Shown here: positions 1-11,540 of the stretch, piece after piece | How positions within the stretch are numbered: the stretch's first letter is position 1 | Layout of the letters: the number at the start of each line of letters is the position of its first letter | Assembly (NCBI RefSeq): GCF_963082655.1 | Contig: NC_081554.1 | Span: forward strand, 49,803,250 to 49,867,249 | Reading direction: 5' to 3' | From: Stomoxys calcitrans | Lineage: Eukaryota > Arthropoda > Insecta > Diptera > Muscidae | Length of the DNA: 64,000 bases | Made by a program: the position numbers and the translations under genes | The notes under the pieces: generated by a model | Told to the model about the DNA's origin: nothing | The model's input: only the letters and a program-made list of their open reading frames with translations | Databases searched by the model: none

Positions 1-350
1 TAGCCCTCTACATGCGGATAGTAAAAATATCATATTCAAGACCGAAAGTATTTGTGAGCCCGACATCTGTAATGAAAAGCAGCTCATTTGATCTAATATG
101 TGGAAGCGAATATAGATGTCGTTGTTTTGAAGTTACCCTAAAGCAGTGCTTTCATGTGTTTCATGTTTCATGTGTGCCCAATATTTCCTAGCCAAAGGGC
201 TTACATTTCTGTGCCATGTACACAGATATGTGCAAACGTGTGTGTGTATTTGCCAGCCACTGCTCTAAATGAGTTATCAATAATAGCAATGTTTTCAAAA
301 AACTAGAGTTGCCACTAAACGATTAAAGGAACATTTACTGCCTATTGAAA
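1..350. other. Non-coding left edge, no gene seen
   Basis: AT-rich sequence with no open reading frame of note and no splice-bounded coding island. I recognise no repeat family here until the DINE-like core that follows. Confidence 0.4.
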
Positions 351-515
351 ATAATTTAATAAAATATTCATTTGGTCATTCCGTTTACAACACACCGAAA
401 TATCCTTTTGCGACCATATAAAGTATATATATCCTTGACAGCGTAATCTAAGACGATCTAGCCATGTCCGTCCGTCTGTCTCTTGAAATCACGCTACAGT
501 CTTTAAAAGAATTTC
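351..515 (+). mobile_element. DINE-1/INE-1-like element core
   Basis: The segment contains the conserved block seen many times in this window: a CATTCCGTTT motif, an AAAGTATATATAT stretch, then GATCTAGCCATGTCCGTCC with (GTCY)n repeats and a TCACGCTACAGTCTT motif. From memory this closely resembles the core of Drosophila INE-1/DINE-1 (Helentron-derived, non-autonomous). In other copies the core continues into a GAAGCTGAAACTTTGCAC stretch, but here it runs directly into a 29-bp satellite. There is no coding capacity. Confidence 0.65.
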
Positions 516-2812
516 TTTAGAGAGAATTTCATAGAAATTTGGTCTTTAGAGAAAATTTCATAGAAATTTTGTCTTTAGAGAAAATTTCATAGAAATTTTG
601 TCTTTAGAGAAAATTTCATAGAAATTTTGTCTTTAGAGAAAATTTCATAGAAATTTTGTCTTTAGAGAGAATTTCATAGAAATTTTGTCTTTAGAGAGAA
701 TTTCATAGAAATTTTGTCTTTAGAGAAAATTTCATAGAAATTTTGTCTTTAGAGAGAATTTCATAGAAATTTTGTCTTTAGAGAGAATTTCATAGAAATT
801 TTGTCTTTAGAGAAAATTTCATAGAAATTTTGTCTTTAGAGAAAATTTCATAGAAATTTTGTCTTGAGAGAAAATTTTATAGAAATTTTGTCTTGAGAGA
901 AAATTTCATAGAAATTTTGTCTTTAGAGAAAATTTCATAGAAATTTTGTCTTGAGAGAAAATTTTATAGAAATTTTGTCTTGAGAGAAAATTTCATAGAA
1001 ATTTTGTCTTTAGAGAAAATTTCATAGAAATTTTGTCTTTAGAGAAAATTTCATAGAAATTTTGTCTTTAGAGAAAATTTCATAGAAATTTTGTCTTTAG
1101 AGAAAATTTTATAGAAATTTTGTCTTTAGAGAAAATTTCATCGAAATTTTGTCTTTAGAGAAAATTTTATAGAAATTTTGTCTTTAGAGAAAATTTCATA
1201 GAAATTTTGTCTTTAGAGAAAATTTCATAGAAATTTTGTCTTTAGAGAAAATTTCATAGAAATTTTGTCTTTAGAGAAAATTTCATAGAAATTTTGTCTT
1301 TAGAGAAAATTTCATAGAAATTTTGTCTTTAGAGAAAATTTCATAGAAATTTTGTCTTTAGAGAAAATTTCATAGAAATTTTGTCTTGAGAGAAAATTTC
1401 ATAGAAATTTTGTCTTTAGAGAAAATTTCATAGAAATTTTGTCTTTAGAGAAAATTTCATAGAAATTTTGTCTTTAGAGAAAATTTCATAGAAATTTTGT
1501 CTTTAGAGAAAATTTCATAGAAATTTTGTCTTTAGAGAAAATTTCATAGAAATTTTGTCTTTAGAGAAAATTTCATAGAAATCTTGTCTTTAGAGAAAAT
1601 TTCATAGAAATTTTGTCTTTAGAGAAAATTTCATAGAAATTTTGTCTTTAGAGAAAATTTCATAGAAATTTTGTCTTTAGAGAAAATTTCATAGAAATTT
1701 TGTCTTTAGATAAAATTTCATAGAAATTTTGCCTTTAGAGAAAATTTCATAGAAATTTTGTCTTTAGAGAAAATTTCATAGAAATTTTGTCTTTAGAGAA
1801 AATTACATAGAAATTTTGTCTTTAGATAAAATTTCATAGAAATTTTGTCTTTAGAGAAAATTTCATAGAAATTTTGTCTTTAGAAAAAATTTCATAGAAA
1901 TTTTGTCTTTAGAGAAAATTTCATAGAAATTTTGTCTTTAGAGAAAATTTCATAGAAATTTTGTCTTTAGAGAAAATTTCATAGAAATTTTGTCTTTAGA
2001 GAAAATTTCATAGAAATTTTGTCTTTAGAGAAAATTTCATAGAAATTTTGTCTTTAGAGAAAATTTCATAGAAATTTTGTCTTTAGAGAAAATTTCATAG
2101 AAATTTTGTCTTTAGAGAAAATTTCATAGAAATTTTGTCTTTAGAGAAAATTTCATAGAAATTTTGTCTTTAGAGAAATTTCATAGAAATTTTGTCTTTA
2201 GAGAAAATTTCATAGAAATTTTGTCTTTAGAGAAAATTTCATAGAAATTTTGTCTTTAGATAAAATTTCATAGAAATTTTGCCTTTAGAGAAAATTTCAT
2301 AGAAATTTTGTCTTTAGAGAAAATTTCATAGAAATTTTGTCTTTAGAGAAAATTTCATAGAAATTTTGTCTTTAGAGAAAATTTCATAGAAATTTTGTCT
2401 TTAGAGAAAATTTCATAGAAATTTTGTCTTTAGAGAAAATTTCATAGAAATTTTGTCTTTAGATAAAATTTCATAGAAATTTTGTCTTTAGATAAAATTT
2501 CATAGAAATTTTGCCTTTAGAGAAAATTTCATAGAAATTTTGTCTTTAGAGAAAATTTCATAGAAATTTTGTCTTTAGAGAAAATTTCATAGAAATTTTG
2601 TCTTTAGAGAAAATTTCATAGAAATTTTGTCTTTAGAGAAAATTTCATAGAAATTTTGTCTTTAGAGAAAATTTCATAGAAGTTTGTCTTTAGAGAAAAT
2701 TACATAGAAATTTTGTCTTTAGAAAAAATTTCATAGAAATTTTGTCTTTAGAGAAAATTTCATAGAAATTTTGTCTTTAGAGAACATTTTATAAAAATTT
2801 CCATGAAATTTT
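516..2812. repeat. 29-bp tandem satellite, about 79 copies
   Basis: A head-to-tail array of a 29-bp unit beginning TTTAGAGAAAATTTCATAG and ending AAATTTTGTC runs for 2.3 kb with only scattered point variants (TTGAGAG, TTAGATAA, GCCTTTAG) and rare indels (near 2178 and 2681). The unit contains an imperfect palindrome, AAATTTC-ATA-GAAATTT. The array sits between a DINE-like core on the left and 153-bp DINE-type modules on the right, which suggests that it expanded inside such an element. The first and last units are the most diverged. There are no spacers and no coding role. Confidence 0.95.
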
Positions 2813-4176
2813 ATCAGACCAGCAAAAATGAAAGCTTCTAGGAACCAACAAGGATGATCGAAAAACCGGTTTATATAGCAGCTATATCATGTTATAGACC
2901 GATTTGGACCGTACTCGACACAGTTGTTGGAAGTCATAACAGAACATCGTGTGCAAAATTTCAGCCGAATCGGAAAAAATTGCGGCTTCCAGGGTCTCAA
3001 GAAGTCAAATCGGGAGATCGGTTTATATGGGAACTATATATAGGTTAAAGACCGATTTAGACCGTACTAAGCACAGTTGTTGAAAGTTATAACATAACAC
3101 TACATGCAAAATTTCAGCCAAATCGGAGCAAAATTGCGTCTTCCAGAGGCTCAAGAAGTCAAATCGGGAGATCGGTTTATATGGGAGCCATATCAGGTTA
3201 TAGACCGAATTGGACCGTACTTGGTAAAGTTGTTGGAAGTCATAACAAAACATCATGTAAAAAATGTCAGCCAAATCGGATGGAAACTGAGGCTTCCAGG
3301 AGCTCAAGAAGTCAAATCGGGAGATCCGTTTATATAGGTGCTTTATCTGGTTCTTGACCGATTTGAACTGTACTTGGAACTGTTGTTGGAAGTCATGATA
3401 AAACACCATGTGCAAAATTTCAGCCAAATCGGATATGAGTTGCGCCCTTTAGAGGGTCAAGAAATCATGACCCCAGATCGGTTTATATGACAGCTATGTC
3501 AGGTTATGGACCGATTTGAACGAAATTTGACACAGTTGTTGGAAGCCATAACAAAACATCTCATGCAAAATTTCAGCCAAATCGGATAAGAATTGCGTCC
3601 TCCAGTGACTCAAGAAGTCAAGATCCCAGATCGGTTTATGTGGCAGCTATATCAAAACATGGACCGATATGACCCATTTACAATCCCAACCGACCTACAC
3701 TAATAAAAAGTATTTGTGAAAAATTTCAAGCGGATAGCTTTACTCCTTCGAAAGTTAGCGTGCTTTCGACAGACAGACGGACGGACGGACAGACGGGAGG
3801 ACATGGCTAGATCGACTTAAAATATAATGACGATCAGTAGTATATAACTTTATGGGGTTTTAAACAAATATTTCGAGATGTTACAAATGGAATGACGAAA
3901 TTATTGGGTTGCCCAAAAAGTAATTGCGGATTTTTTAAAAGAAAGTAAATGCATTTTTAATAAAACTTAGAATGAACTGTAATCAAATATACTTTTTTAC
4001 ACTTTTTTTCTAAAGCAAGCTAAAAGTTACAGCTGATAACTGACAGAAGAAAGAATGCAATTACAGAGTCACAAGCTGTGAAAAAATTTGTCAACGCCGA
4101 ATATATGAAAAATCCGCAATTACTTTTTGGGCAACCCAATAGTACACCCCCATCCTATGGTTGAGGGTATAAAAAT
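2813..4176 (-). mobile_element. DINE-1-like element with 153-bp modules, interrupted by a MITE
   Basis: Diverged tandem modules (each with GATCGGTTTATATGG, CAAAATTTCAGCCAAATCGG and CTCAAGAAGTCAA) run from about 2850 to 3660. A core with GACAGACGGACGG repeats and GGCTAGATCGAC follows, and the end is the GGAGGGTATA terminus at about 4170. A MITE at 3904-4139 splits the conserved GACGAAATTAGTA stretch, which is intact in sister copies near 6313 and 61960. Open frames here arise from the repeat and are not genes. Confidence 0.7.
3904..4139 (+). mobile_element. Tc1/mariner-type MITE, copy 1 (236 bp)
   Basis: A 236-bp element with terminal inverted repeats of about 30 bp, starting TTGGGTTGCCCAAAAAGTAA and ending with its reverse complement. 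A TA dinucleotide flanks it on both sides (3902-3903 and 4140-4141). The interior has no coding capacity and includes ATGCATTTTTAATAAAACTT and AGCTGATAACTGACAG. The empty site is present in paralogous DINE-like elements, so the insertion can be read directly. The TA duplication and TIR style fit a non-autonomous mariner-like element. Confidence 0.88.
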
Positions 4177-4859
4177 GGGGTAGTTTGTTGTGAATGTAAA
4201 CACAGAACTGACATCATCATACGGTCAAACTGGCCGGCTATTTTCAGCTGTTCGCATCAGGCCACCTTTAATAATCCACCTTGACACTGCATGAATATCT
4301 GTCGTAAGTCATAAATTCATGGGTGTGGCTTCTTGTTATCGATAAGGCGAATGACTTTATGGATGTTGAAGTGGCACACCTGATATAGCTCACTTTCATA
4401 CTTTTAGCATATGGAAGTCCATTAGCCGTTATCTGTCACCGGAAATTTCTTCGCTCAGACTGAGATTTCCGACCTAAGTGCTAAAAATACTCTACTCCTT
4501 CCTATTTATCCCTAATAACCTCTTAGAAAAAAATTTGAAGAATACTTATTTTGCGACCATTGAAAATGTTGATGCGTTTGTAACTTTGCTGTGTTAAATT
4601 TCTTGCTATTGGCAAAGTCGCTGTTAAATTTAGCAACAAGCACTAACAGTAATTGGTTGCGATCATCGAACTCACACTGTATGCATAAATTCCCCATCGT
4701 TATGAAGTTCTAAGACAATAAATCATCGTTCATCCGTCTGTCTATGGTAATCACGCTACAGTCTTTTAAAAGTAAACCCCAATTGGAGAAGCTTGATACA
4801 AATCAGTTAGTGTTCGAATGCTGGTAAAGTTCAAAGATGGATATCAATGAAATTAGGAA
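4177..4859. other. Non-coding spacer, no gene seen
   Basis: This sequence is not obviously repetitive within the window. Short open frames on both strands have no recognisable domain and no splice context. Confidence 0.4.
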
Positions 4860-6357
4860 AAACAAGTAAAAGCGTGCTAAGTTCGGCCGGGCCGAATCTT
4901 ATATACCCTCCATCATGGATCGCATTTGTTGAGTTCTTTTCCCGGCATCTCTTCTTAGACAAAAAAGGATATAAGAAAAGATTTGCTCTGCTATGAGAGC
5001 GATACCATGATATGGTCCGGTGCGGACCACAATTCAATGAAATGTTGGAGACCTGTGTAAAATGTCAGCCAATTCGAATAAGAATTGCGCCCTTTGGGGG
5101 CTCAAAAAGAGAGATCGATTTATATGGGAGCTGTATCAGGCTATAGACTGATTCAGACCATAATAAACACGTGTGTTGATGGTCATGAAAGAATCCGTCG
5201 TACAAAATTTCAGGCAAATCGGATAATAATTGCGACCTCTATAGGCTCAAGAAGTCAAGATAGCAGATCGGTTTATATGGCAGCGATATCAGGTTATGAA
5301 CCGATTTGAACCATACTTGGTACAGTTGTTGGATATCATAACAGAACACGTCGTGCAAAATTTCAATCCAATCGGATAAGAATTGCGCCCTCCAGAGGCT
5401 CAAGAAGTCAAGAGCCAAGATCGGTTTATATGGCAGCTATATCAGGTTATGAACCGATTTGATCCTTATTCGGCACAGCTGTTGAAAGTCATAATAAAAT
5501 ACTTAATGCAAAATTTCAGCCAAATCGAAAAAGAATTGCGCCCCCTAGAAGCTCAAGAAGTCAAGTCCCCAGATCGGTTTATATGACAGCTATATTAGGT
5601 TATAGACCGATTTGAACAATACTTGGCACAGTTATTGGAAGTCATAGCGAAACACGTCGTGCGAAATTTCATTCCAATCGGATAAGAATTGCGCCCTCCA
5701 GCGGTTCAAGAAGTCAAGATACAAGATCGGTTTATATAGCAGCTATATCAGGTTATAGACCAATTTGAACCATACTTAACACCGTTGTTGGAAGTGATAC
5801 CAAAACACGACATGCAAAAGTTCAGTCAAATCGGACGAGAATTGCGCCCTCTAGAGGCTCAAGAAATCAAGACCCAAGATCGGTTTATATGGCAGCTATA
5901 TCAAAACATGGACCGATGAAAACCATACTTAGCGTAGTTGTTGGAAGTGCTATCTCAACACTACGTGCAAAATTTCAGTCAAATCGGACGAGAATTGCGC
6001 CCTCTAGAGGCTCAAGAAGTCAAGACCCAAGATCGGTTTATATGGCAGCTATATCAAAAGATGAACCGATTTAGTCCATTTACAATCCCAACCGACCTAC
6101 ACTAATAAAAAGTATTTGTGTAAAATTTCAAGCGGCTGGCTTTACTCCTTCGAAAGTTAGCGTGCTTTCGACAGACAGACGGATGGACGGACAGACGGAT
6201 GGACGAACAGACGGACGGACATGGCTAGATCGACTTAAAATGACATGACGATCAAGAATATATAAACTTTATGGGGTCTCAGACACATATTTCGAGGTGT
6301 TCTATACATAATGACGAAATTAGTATACCCCCATCCTATGATGGAGGGTATAAAAAG
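4860..6357 (+). mobile_element. Near-complete DINE-1-like element
   Basis: It begins ACAAGTAAAAGCGTGCTAAG followed by the palindrome-rich TTCGGCCGGGCCGAA and TATATACCCTCC. Modules of 153 bp follow (the AGATCGG anchor recurs at 5264, 5418 and 5571). It ends with the core (CGACAGACAGACGG repeats, GGCTAGATCGAC, GACGAAATTAGTATACCC) and the inverted terminus GGTATAC/GGAGGGTATA. The CCCTCC...GGAGGG ends are the subterminal inverted repeats expected for this class. It is non-autonomous. Confidence 0.72.
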
Positions 6358-6559
6358 TTTCTCTCAAAAACCCATGTCCAAACTGAAACTTTTGTAGACG
6401 ATATGGGAGTGAGAGCAGAGGACAGGAGAGGAGAGTAGGACATGTTGAGGCTTTTGATGAAAATCCATTTTCCACCGGATACGACGGGGCTTACGGAGAC
6501 ACCGGAATCTTAGAATAATGACGTTGATCGAAAGTTTATAATTACGGAATTTATGGTGA
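6358..6559. other. Spacer before retroelement fragment
   Basis: The content is purine-rich (GAGAGCAGAGGACAGGAGAGG). It may be the eroded 5' part of the LINE fragment that follows, but I see no domain in it. Confidence 0.3.
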
Positions 6560-7520
6560 AGTAATCCTCGAGGAGCTTCAAACCATTTAAGTCACCCGGA
6601 CCTAATGGAATATTTCCGGAGTTACTACAGAAACAGCAGACTATCTGGCGCCTCATCTGGCCAGTATTTTCACAGCGTGCCTAGGACTTGCATAAACTCC
6701 GAAAGCCTGGCAGGAGGCTAGGATGGTGTTTATACCCAAGCCTGGCAAGGCAAGTTATGCAACACCAAAGGCCTACAGACCCATAAGCCTTACGTCCATT
6801 CTACTCAAAACAATGGAACGTATTGTGGACACCATCATAAAGAGTAGGACATCCAGCGAAACTGCTCGAATACAAACAGCAAGCCTATGTCAAGGGAAGG
6901 TCGGTGGAGAATGCCCTGCACGAGGTTGTGCATAAAATAGAAGAATCCTTCGATACCAAAACGTACACCCGGGAGGTATGAATTGACATCGAGGGGGCTT
7001 TTAACAAGGTGCGGACCGAAACACTGATCCAATCCTTAGACCAGTACCGGGTGGACCCGCTCCTTAGAGACTGGATAAACCATATGCAAAGGAACAGGTG
7101 GATAAATTGTGGGTCACATGGCATAAATATAAGGGAGAATGCGGCACAGGGCACGCCACAGGGGGGTATTTTATCGCCACTCCTATGGTTGAACACCATA
7201 AATTACCTATTACGAATGCTGACTGAAGAGGGATTTGAACCCGTCTGCTACGCAGACAAAGTTATAATACTTTCCTGTTCACGAGGAAGTCGAAGGCGTC
7301 ACGTTTCCTCAATAAAACGCGTCACGTTTCCTCAATAAGACGATTTCGATATCTGACAAGGTCAAATACTTAGGTGTGATCTTGGACAGGAAACTGAATT
7401 GGAAGTGTCATATTCAGGAGCGTACTGAGAAGGCTAACAGATGTTAGGCACTATGTAGACGGACCGTAGACTCGAAATGGGACCTAAATCCGAGGATGGT
7501 CCACTGGCTGGAGCGTGATT
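6560..7520 (+). pseudogene. Decayed non-LTR retrotransposon reverse transcriptase fragment
   Basis: Pieces of one reverse transcriptase are readable in several frames: SPGPNGIFPELLQ near 6590 (finger region), PKAYRPISLTS near 6770, then a block from about 6890 with GRSVENALHEVVHKIEESFD, DIEGAFNKV and GTPQGGILSPLLW. The catalytic YADD is altered to YADK (near 7250). Internal stops and frameshifts show that it is dead. A GVILDRKLNWK-type C-terminal RT motif follows near 7375. The motifs fit the I/R1/LOA group of LINEs. It ends abruptly at a DINE-like element at about 7520. Confidence 0.85.
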
Positions 7521-8180
7521 AGATCAATGCGTAAAGCTAGTCGCTTGAAATTTTGCACAGATACTTAATATCGATGGTCGTTGGGGATTGCACATAGGTC
7601 ATATCGGTTCAGATTTGGATATAGCTCCCATATAAACCGATCTGCCGACATGATTTATTGAGCTCCTGAAAGCCGCAATTTTTATCCGATGTGGCTGAAA
7701 TTTTGCATGTCGTGTTCCGTTATGACTTCCAACAACGGTGCAAAGTACGGTCGGTATACGGTATAGCTCCCATATAAACCTATCGCCCGATTTGACATAT
7801 TGAGCCCTTATAAGCCCCAATTTTTGTCCAATTTGGCTGAAATTTTACATGAAGGGGTTTCAATAACTGTGCCAAGTATGGTCCAAATAGGTTTATAATC
7901 TGATATAGCTCCCATATAAACCGATCTCCCGATTTGACTTCTTGAGCCAATGGAAGCCGCAATTTTTGTCCGATTTGGCTTAAATTTTGCATGTAGTGTT
8001 CTGTTATGACTTCCAATAACTGTGCCGAGTACGGTCTAAATCGGTCCATAATATGATATAGCTCCCATGTATACCGGTCTCTCGATCATCCTTGTTCGGT
8101 TGCTAGAAGCTATAATTTTTGCTGGTTTGACAGAAGTTTGGTATGTAGAATAAAATTATGCCCTTCAACTTAACTCAACA
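7521..8180 (-). mobile_element. DINE-1-like module block, reverse orientation
   Basis: It starts with TAAAGCTAGTCGCTTGAAAT, the core edge seen reversed elsewhere. Four diverged modules follow (GATATAGCTCCCATATAAACC, GACTTCTTGAGCC, TTTGGCTGAAATTTT), running to the GAAGCTATAATTTTTGCTGG end that mirrors the block at about 2820. Confidence 0.65.
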
Positions 8181-8633
8181 AACTTAGCACGTATTTTCTT
8201 GTAATTTCTCTTTGGTAAAATTATTTATTTTTAATTCCCCCCCATTTTCAGTATGTTCTACATCGCCTTGAAGTTTTGAGTCGATTTACGCACGTCTGAT
8301 CATTTTTACTTCTATGAATCATACAGCAAATATTTGGGAGTACGTCCAAAAATAATCACCTCATACACTTATGTCATACACCCAGAGAAAAGTTGATACC
8401 AAATGTGCCCATTTCAGTACCATACGGTATTGATAGTAAAGCAACACCGTATGGTACAAAAACAGTACCGGATGGTAGGGATGAAACATGAACTGATTAG
8501 TAGCGTTTGGTACTAGCCTTATTACCAAACTAGTATTGGTTTTAATACCAATCTGTTATTGGTTTTAGCACTAGATCGTTATTGGATTTAGTACCAAACC
8601 GTTATTGATTATTCCTACCCCTAATGAACCAAT
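8181..8633. repeat. Hairpin-rich repeat with GGTACC-like motifs
   Basis: A perfect 12-bp inverted repeat (GTACCATACGGT at 8417-8428; complement at 8446-8457, 17-nt loop) is followed by a run of related blocks alternating TTGGTA/TACCAA and GTTATTGG through about 8600. Similar motifs recur at about 12460-12530 (ATACCAAATGGTAT, AATACCAGGCGGTATT). This looks like a MITE-type or foldback repeat, but I cannot place its ends. No gene is seen. Confidence 0.45.
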
Positions 8634-9404
8634 AACAAGTAAAAAGGCGTTAAGTTCGGTCGGGCCGAACTTTGGATACCCACCACCTCGGGTATATATG
8701 TACACCACCTTTTGTCATAATCCGGTGAAAAATTCATACCTTATGCCCCATAACAGCTATATCGAAATATGTTCTGATTTGGACCAAATAGTAATAAGTA
8801 CAAGTCATTGTTCAATTGTGTATAACAAAATATTGTCTTTTTTGTAGCTATATCTAAAAATAAACCGATCTGAACCATATACGACGCGGATGTCGAAAAG
8901 CCTAACATAAATCACTGTGTCAAATTTTAGTGAAATTGGATTATAAATGCGCCTTTTATGGGACCAAGGTTTTAAATCGAGATAACGGTCTATATGGCAG
9001 CTATATCTAAATCTAGACCGATTAGGGCCAAGTTGCAGAAAAATGTCGAAGAGCCTAACACAACTCACTGTCCCAAATTTCGGCGACATCGGACAATAAA
9101 TACGCCTTTTATGGCCCCAAAACCTTAAATCGAGAGATCGGACCATATGGCAGCTATATCCAAATCTGGACCGATCTGAGCCAAATTGGAGAAGAATGTC
9201 GAAGAGCCTAACACAACTCACTGTCCCAAATTTTGGCAAAATCGGACAATAAATGCATATGGGATCTAAACCTTAAATCGAGGGATCGGTCCATATGGCA
9301 GCTATATCCAAATCTGGACCGATTTGAGCCAAATTGAAGAAGGATGTAGAAGGGCCTAACACAACTCATTGTCCCAAATTTTGGCAAAATCTGACAATAA
9401 ATAA
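8634..9404 (+). mobile_element. DINE-1-like element, second subfamily
   Basis: It begins ACAAGTAAAAAGGCGTTAAG then TTCGGTCGGGCCGAACTTTG and GGATACCCACCACCTCGG. Modules with GGTCTATATGGCAGCTATAT, GACCGAT and CAACTCACTGTCCCAAATTT repeat about every 150 bp to 9404. It has no coding capacity. Confidence 0.65.
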
Positions 9405-10050
9405 AAAAATAATTCAGCCGGACTGAATCTTATACACCCTCCACCAAGGATCGCATTTGTTGAGTTCTATGCGCGGTGTCTCTCTTCAGACAAACGAAGA
9501 ATATTGAATAAGAACCGTAATGCCATTGGAGCTATATCAAGTTGTAGTCCGATTTGGACCATAAATGAATGCTGAACATTATAGAAGTCATTGTGTAATA
9601 TTTCAGTTCATTTGGATGAGAATTGCGCCTTGTAGGCGCTCAAGAAGCAAAATCGGGAGAAAGGTTTATATGGGAGCTGTATCAAGCTTTTGAACGATTC
9701 AAATGAGAAAAACCGTTGTACAAAAATTCTGCACAAATCGGATGAGAATTGCGCCCTCTAGAGGCTCAAGATGTCAAGATCCCAGATCGGTTTATATGAC
9801 ATCTATATCAAGATATTTATCAATTTGCGCCATACTTGGCACAGTTATTGGAAGTCATAACAAATCACCTCATGCAAAATTTCAGCCAAATCGGATGAGA
9901 ATTGCGCGCTCTATTGGCTCAAGAAGTCAAGATCCAAGATCGGTTTATATGGCAGCTATATCAAAACATGGACCGATTTGGCCCATTTACAATCCCAACC
10001 GACCTACACTAATAAAAAGTATTTGTGCAAAATTTCAAGCGGCTATCTCC
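9405..10050 (+). mobile_element. DINE-1-like element, 3'-truncated
   Basis: The terminus is degraded (AATTCAGCCGGACTGAATC, TATACACCCTCCACC). The A-type modules follow, with the usual CTACACTAATAAAAAGTATT stretch near 10005. It breaks off at about 10050, where a different repeat family begins. Confidence 0.6.
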
Positions 10051-10860
10051 CAGGCTAGCCAATATGGGACTCAAATGAAAGGTATTTATGAGTAAAATAC
10101 GAATTTGATATCCAAATGTAGGACCAAGTTTCTGGGGGTCTACTCCTTCCCTAAAACACCCCCCAAACATGCCTTATTTGCAGACCATGGCAATATGGGG
10201 CTTAAATAAAAGCTATTTGAGTGTAAAATACCAATCTGGTATCCAATTGTTTGGGTTGCCGCCCCGCCTCAAAAACATACCCCAAAGAGGACAAATTTAC
10301 GACCTCATCAATATGGGTCTCAAATGAAAGGTCTTTGGGAGTTAAGCACGAATCTGATATCAATATTCGGGAAAATGTTGTTATGGGGCCACCCCACCCC
10401 CACAACACCAGCCAAATGGGAAGTATTTGCTTACCATTGCAATATGGGGCTTAAATAAGAGGTATTTTAGAGTAGAACACGAATCTGATATATATTTTCA
10501 AGTCTGAGTCCCTGAGTGGCCGCTCCATCCCCCAAACCGATCATGTTTGCCGACTATGGAAATATGGGGCTCAAATGAAAGGTATTTGGGATTAGACCAC
10601 GAATCTGATATCAACATTCGGGACCAACTGTCTAGGGGATGTCCCAACATCATAAAAACCCCCAAATAGGAAGTAATTTCTCACCAAGACATTTTGGGTC
10701 TTCAAGACAGTGGAGCTCGATACTGATAGTTTTTGGGGCTCATATCCCAAACCGGGCATATTTGCTGACTTTTGCAATAAGAGGCTTAATTGAAAGGTAT
10801 TTTAGATTAGAATGGGGTAAGATGGGGTTCAAATAACTGATATATAGATACATGAGAATA
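10051..10860 (+). repeat. Tandem modules of a Helitron-like family (~120-130 bp)
   Basis: Repeats carrying CAATATGGGGCTTAAAT and GAAAGGTATTTGGG, CACGAATCTGATATC and C-rich CCCCCAAA blocks recur about every 120-130 bp. The family returns at 11541-12340 and, reversed, at 35.6-35.9, 47.9-48.8, 53.9-54.2 and 58.9-59.0 kb. There is no coding capacity. Confidence 0.65.
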
Positions 10861-10864
10861 GGAC

Positions 10865-10995
10865 GCCACCGTAGCGCAGGGGTTAGCATGTCCGCCTATG
10901 ACGCTGAACGCTTGGGTTTGAATCCTGGCGAGACCATCAGAAAAAATTTTCAGCGGTGGTTTTCCCCTCCTAATGCTGGCAACATTTGTGAGGTA
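10865..10995 (+). mobile_element. tRNA-derived SINE, 5' half
   Basis: The head GCCACCGTAGCGCAGGGGTT carries an A-box-like motif, and GGGTTTGAATCC near 10915 is a B-box-like motif. The SINE body (TTTTCAGCGGTGGTTTTCCC, TGCTGGCAACATTTGTGAGG) follows and is cut by a MITE at 10996. Confidence 0.8.
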
Positions 10996-11230
10996 TTGGG
11001 TTGCCCAAAAAGTAATTGCGGATTTTTTAAAAGAAAGTAAATGCATTTTTAATAAAACTTAGAATGAATATAATCAAATATACTTTTTTACACTTTTTTT
11101 CTAAAGCAAGCTAAAGGTAACAGCTGATAACTGACAGAAGAAAGAATGCAATTACAGAGTCACAAGCTGTGAAAAAATTTGTCAACGCCGACTATATGAA
11201 AAATCCGCAATTACTTTTTGGGCAACCCTA
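10996..11230 (+). mobile_element. Tc1/mariner-type MITE, copy 2 (235 bp)
   Basis: It has the same terminal inverted repeats and interior as the copy at 3904-4139, with TA on each side (10994-10995, 11231-11232). The left flank is SINE body, but the right flank is not the continuation of that SINE, so the locus was rearranged after or during insertion. Confidence 0.85.
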
Positions 11231-11246
11231 TAGAATAACGTTCCAA

Positions 11247-11540
11247 GCGCATGTCCGCCTATGACGCTAAACGCCTGGGTTCGAATCCTGGCGAGACCAT
11301 CAGAAAAAATTTTCAGCGGTGGTTTTCCCCTTCTAATGCTGGCAACATGTGTGAGGTACTTTGGCATGTAAAATTTCTTTCCAAAGAGGTGTCGCACTGC
11401 GGCACGCCGTTCGGACTCGGCTATAAAATGGAGGTCCCTAATCAATGAGCTTAAACTTGAATCGGATTGCATTCGTTGATATGTGAGAAGTTTGTCCCTG
11501 TTCCTTAGTGGAATGTTCATGGGCAAAATTTGCATTTGCA
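11247..11540 (+). mobile_element. tRNA-derived SINE, nearly complete
   Basis: The copy lacks the first part of the tRNA-like head (it starts at AGCGCATGTCCGCC) but has the B box CTGGGTTCGAATCCTGG, the body with GCACTGCGGCACGCCGTTCG and CTCGGCTATAAAA, and the 3' end GAATGTTCATGGGCAAAATT. The tRNA-like part should not be annotated as a tRNA. Confidence 0.85.

Noticed and set aside
516..2812. CRISPR-like array
   Set aside because: The repeats are contiguous 29-bp units without unique spacers, in a eukaryotic setting with no cas genes. It is a tandem satellite.
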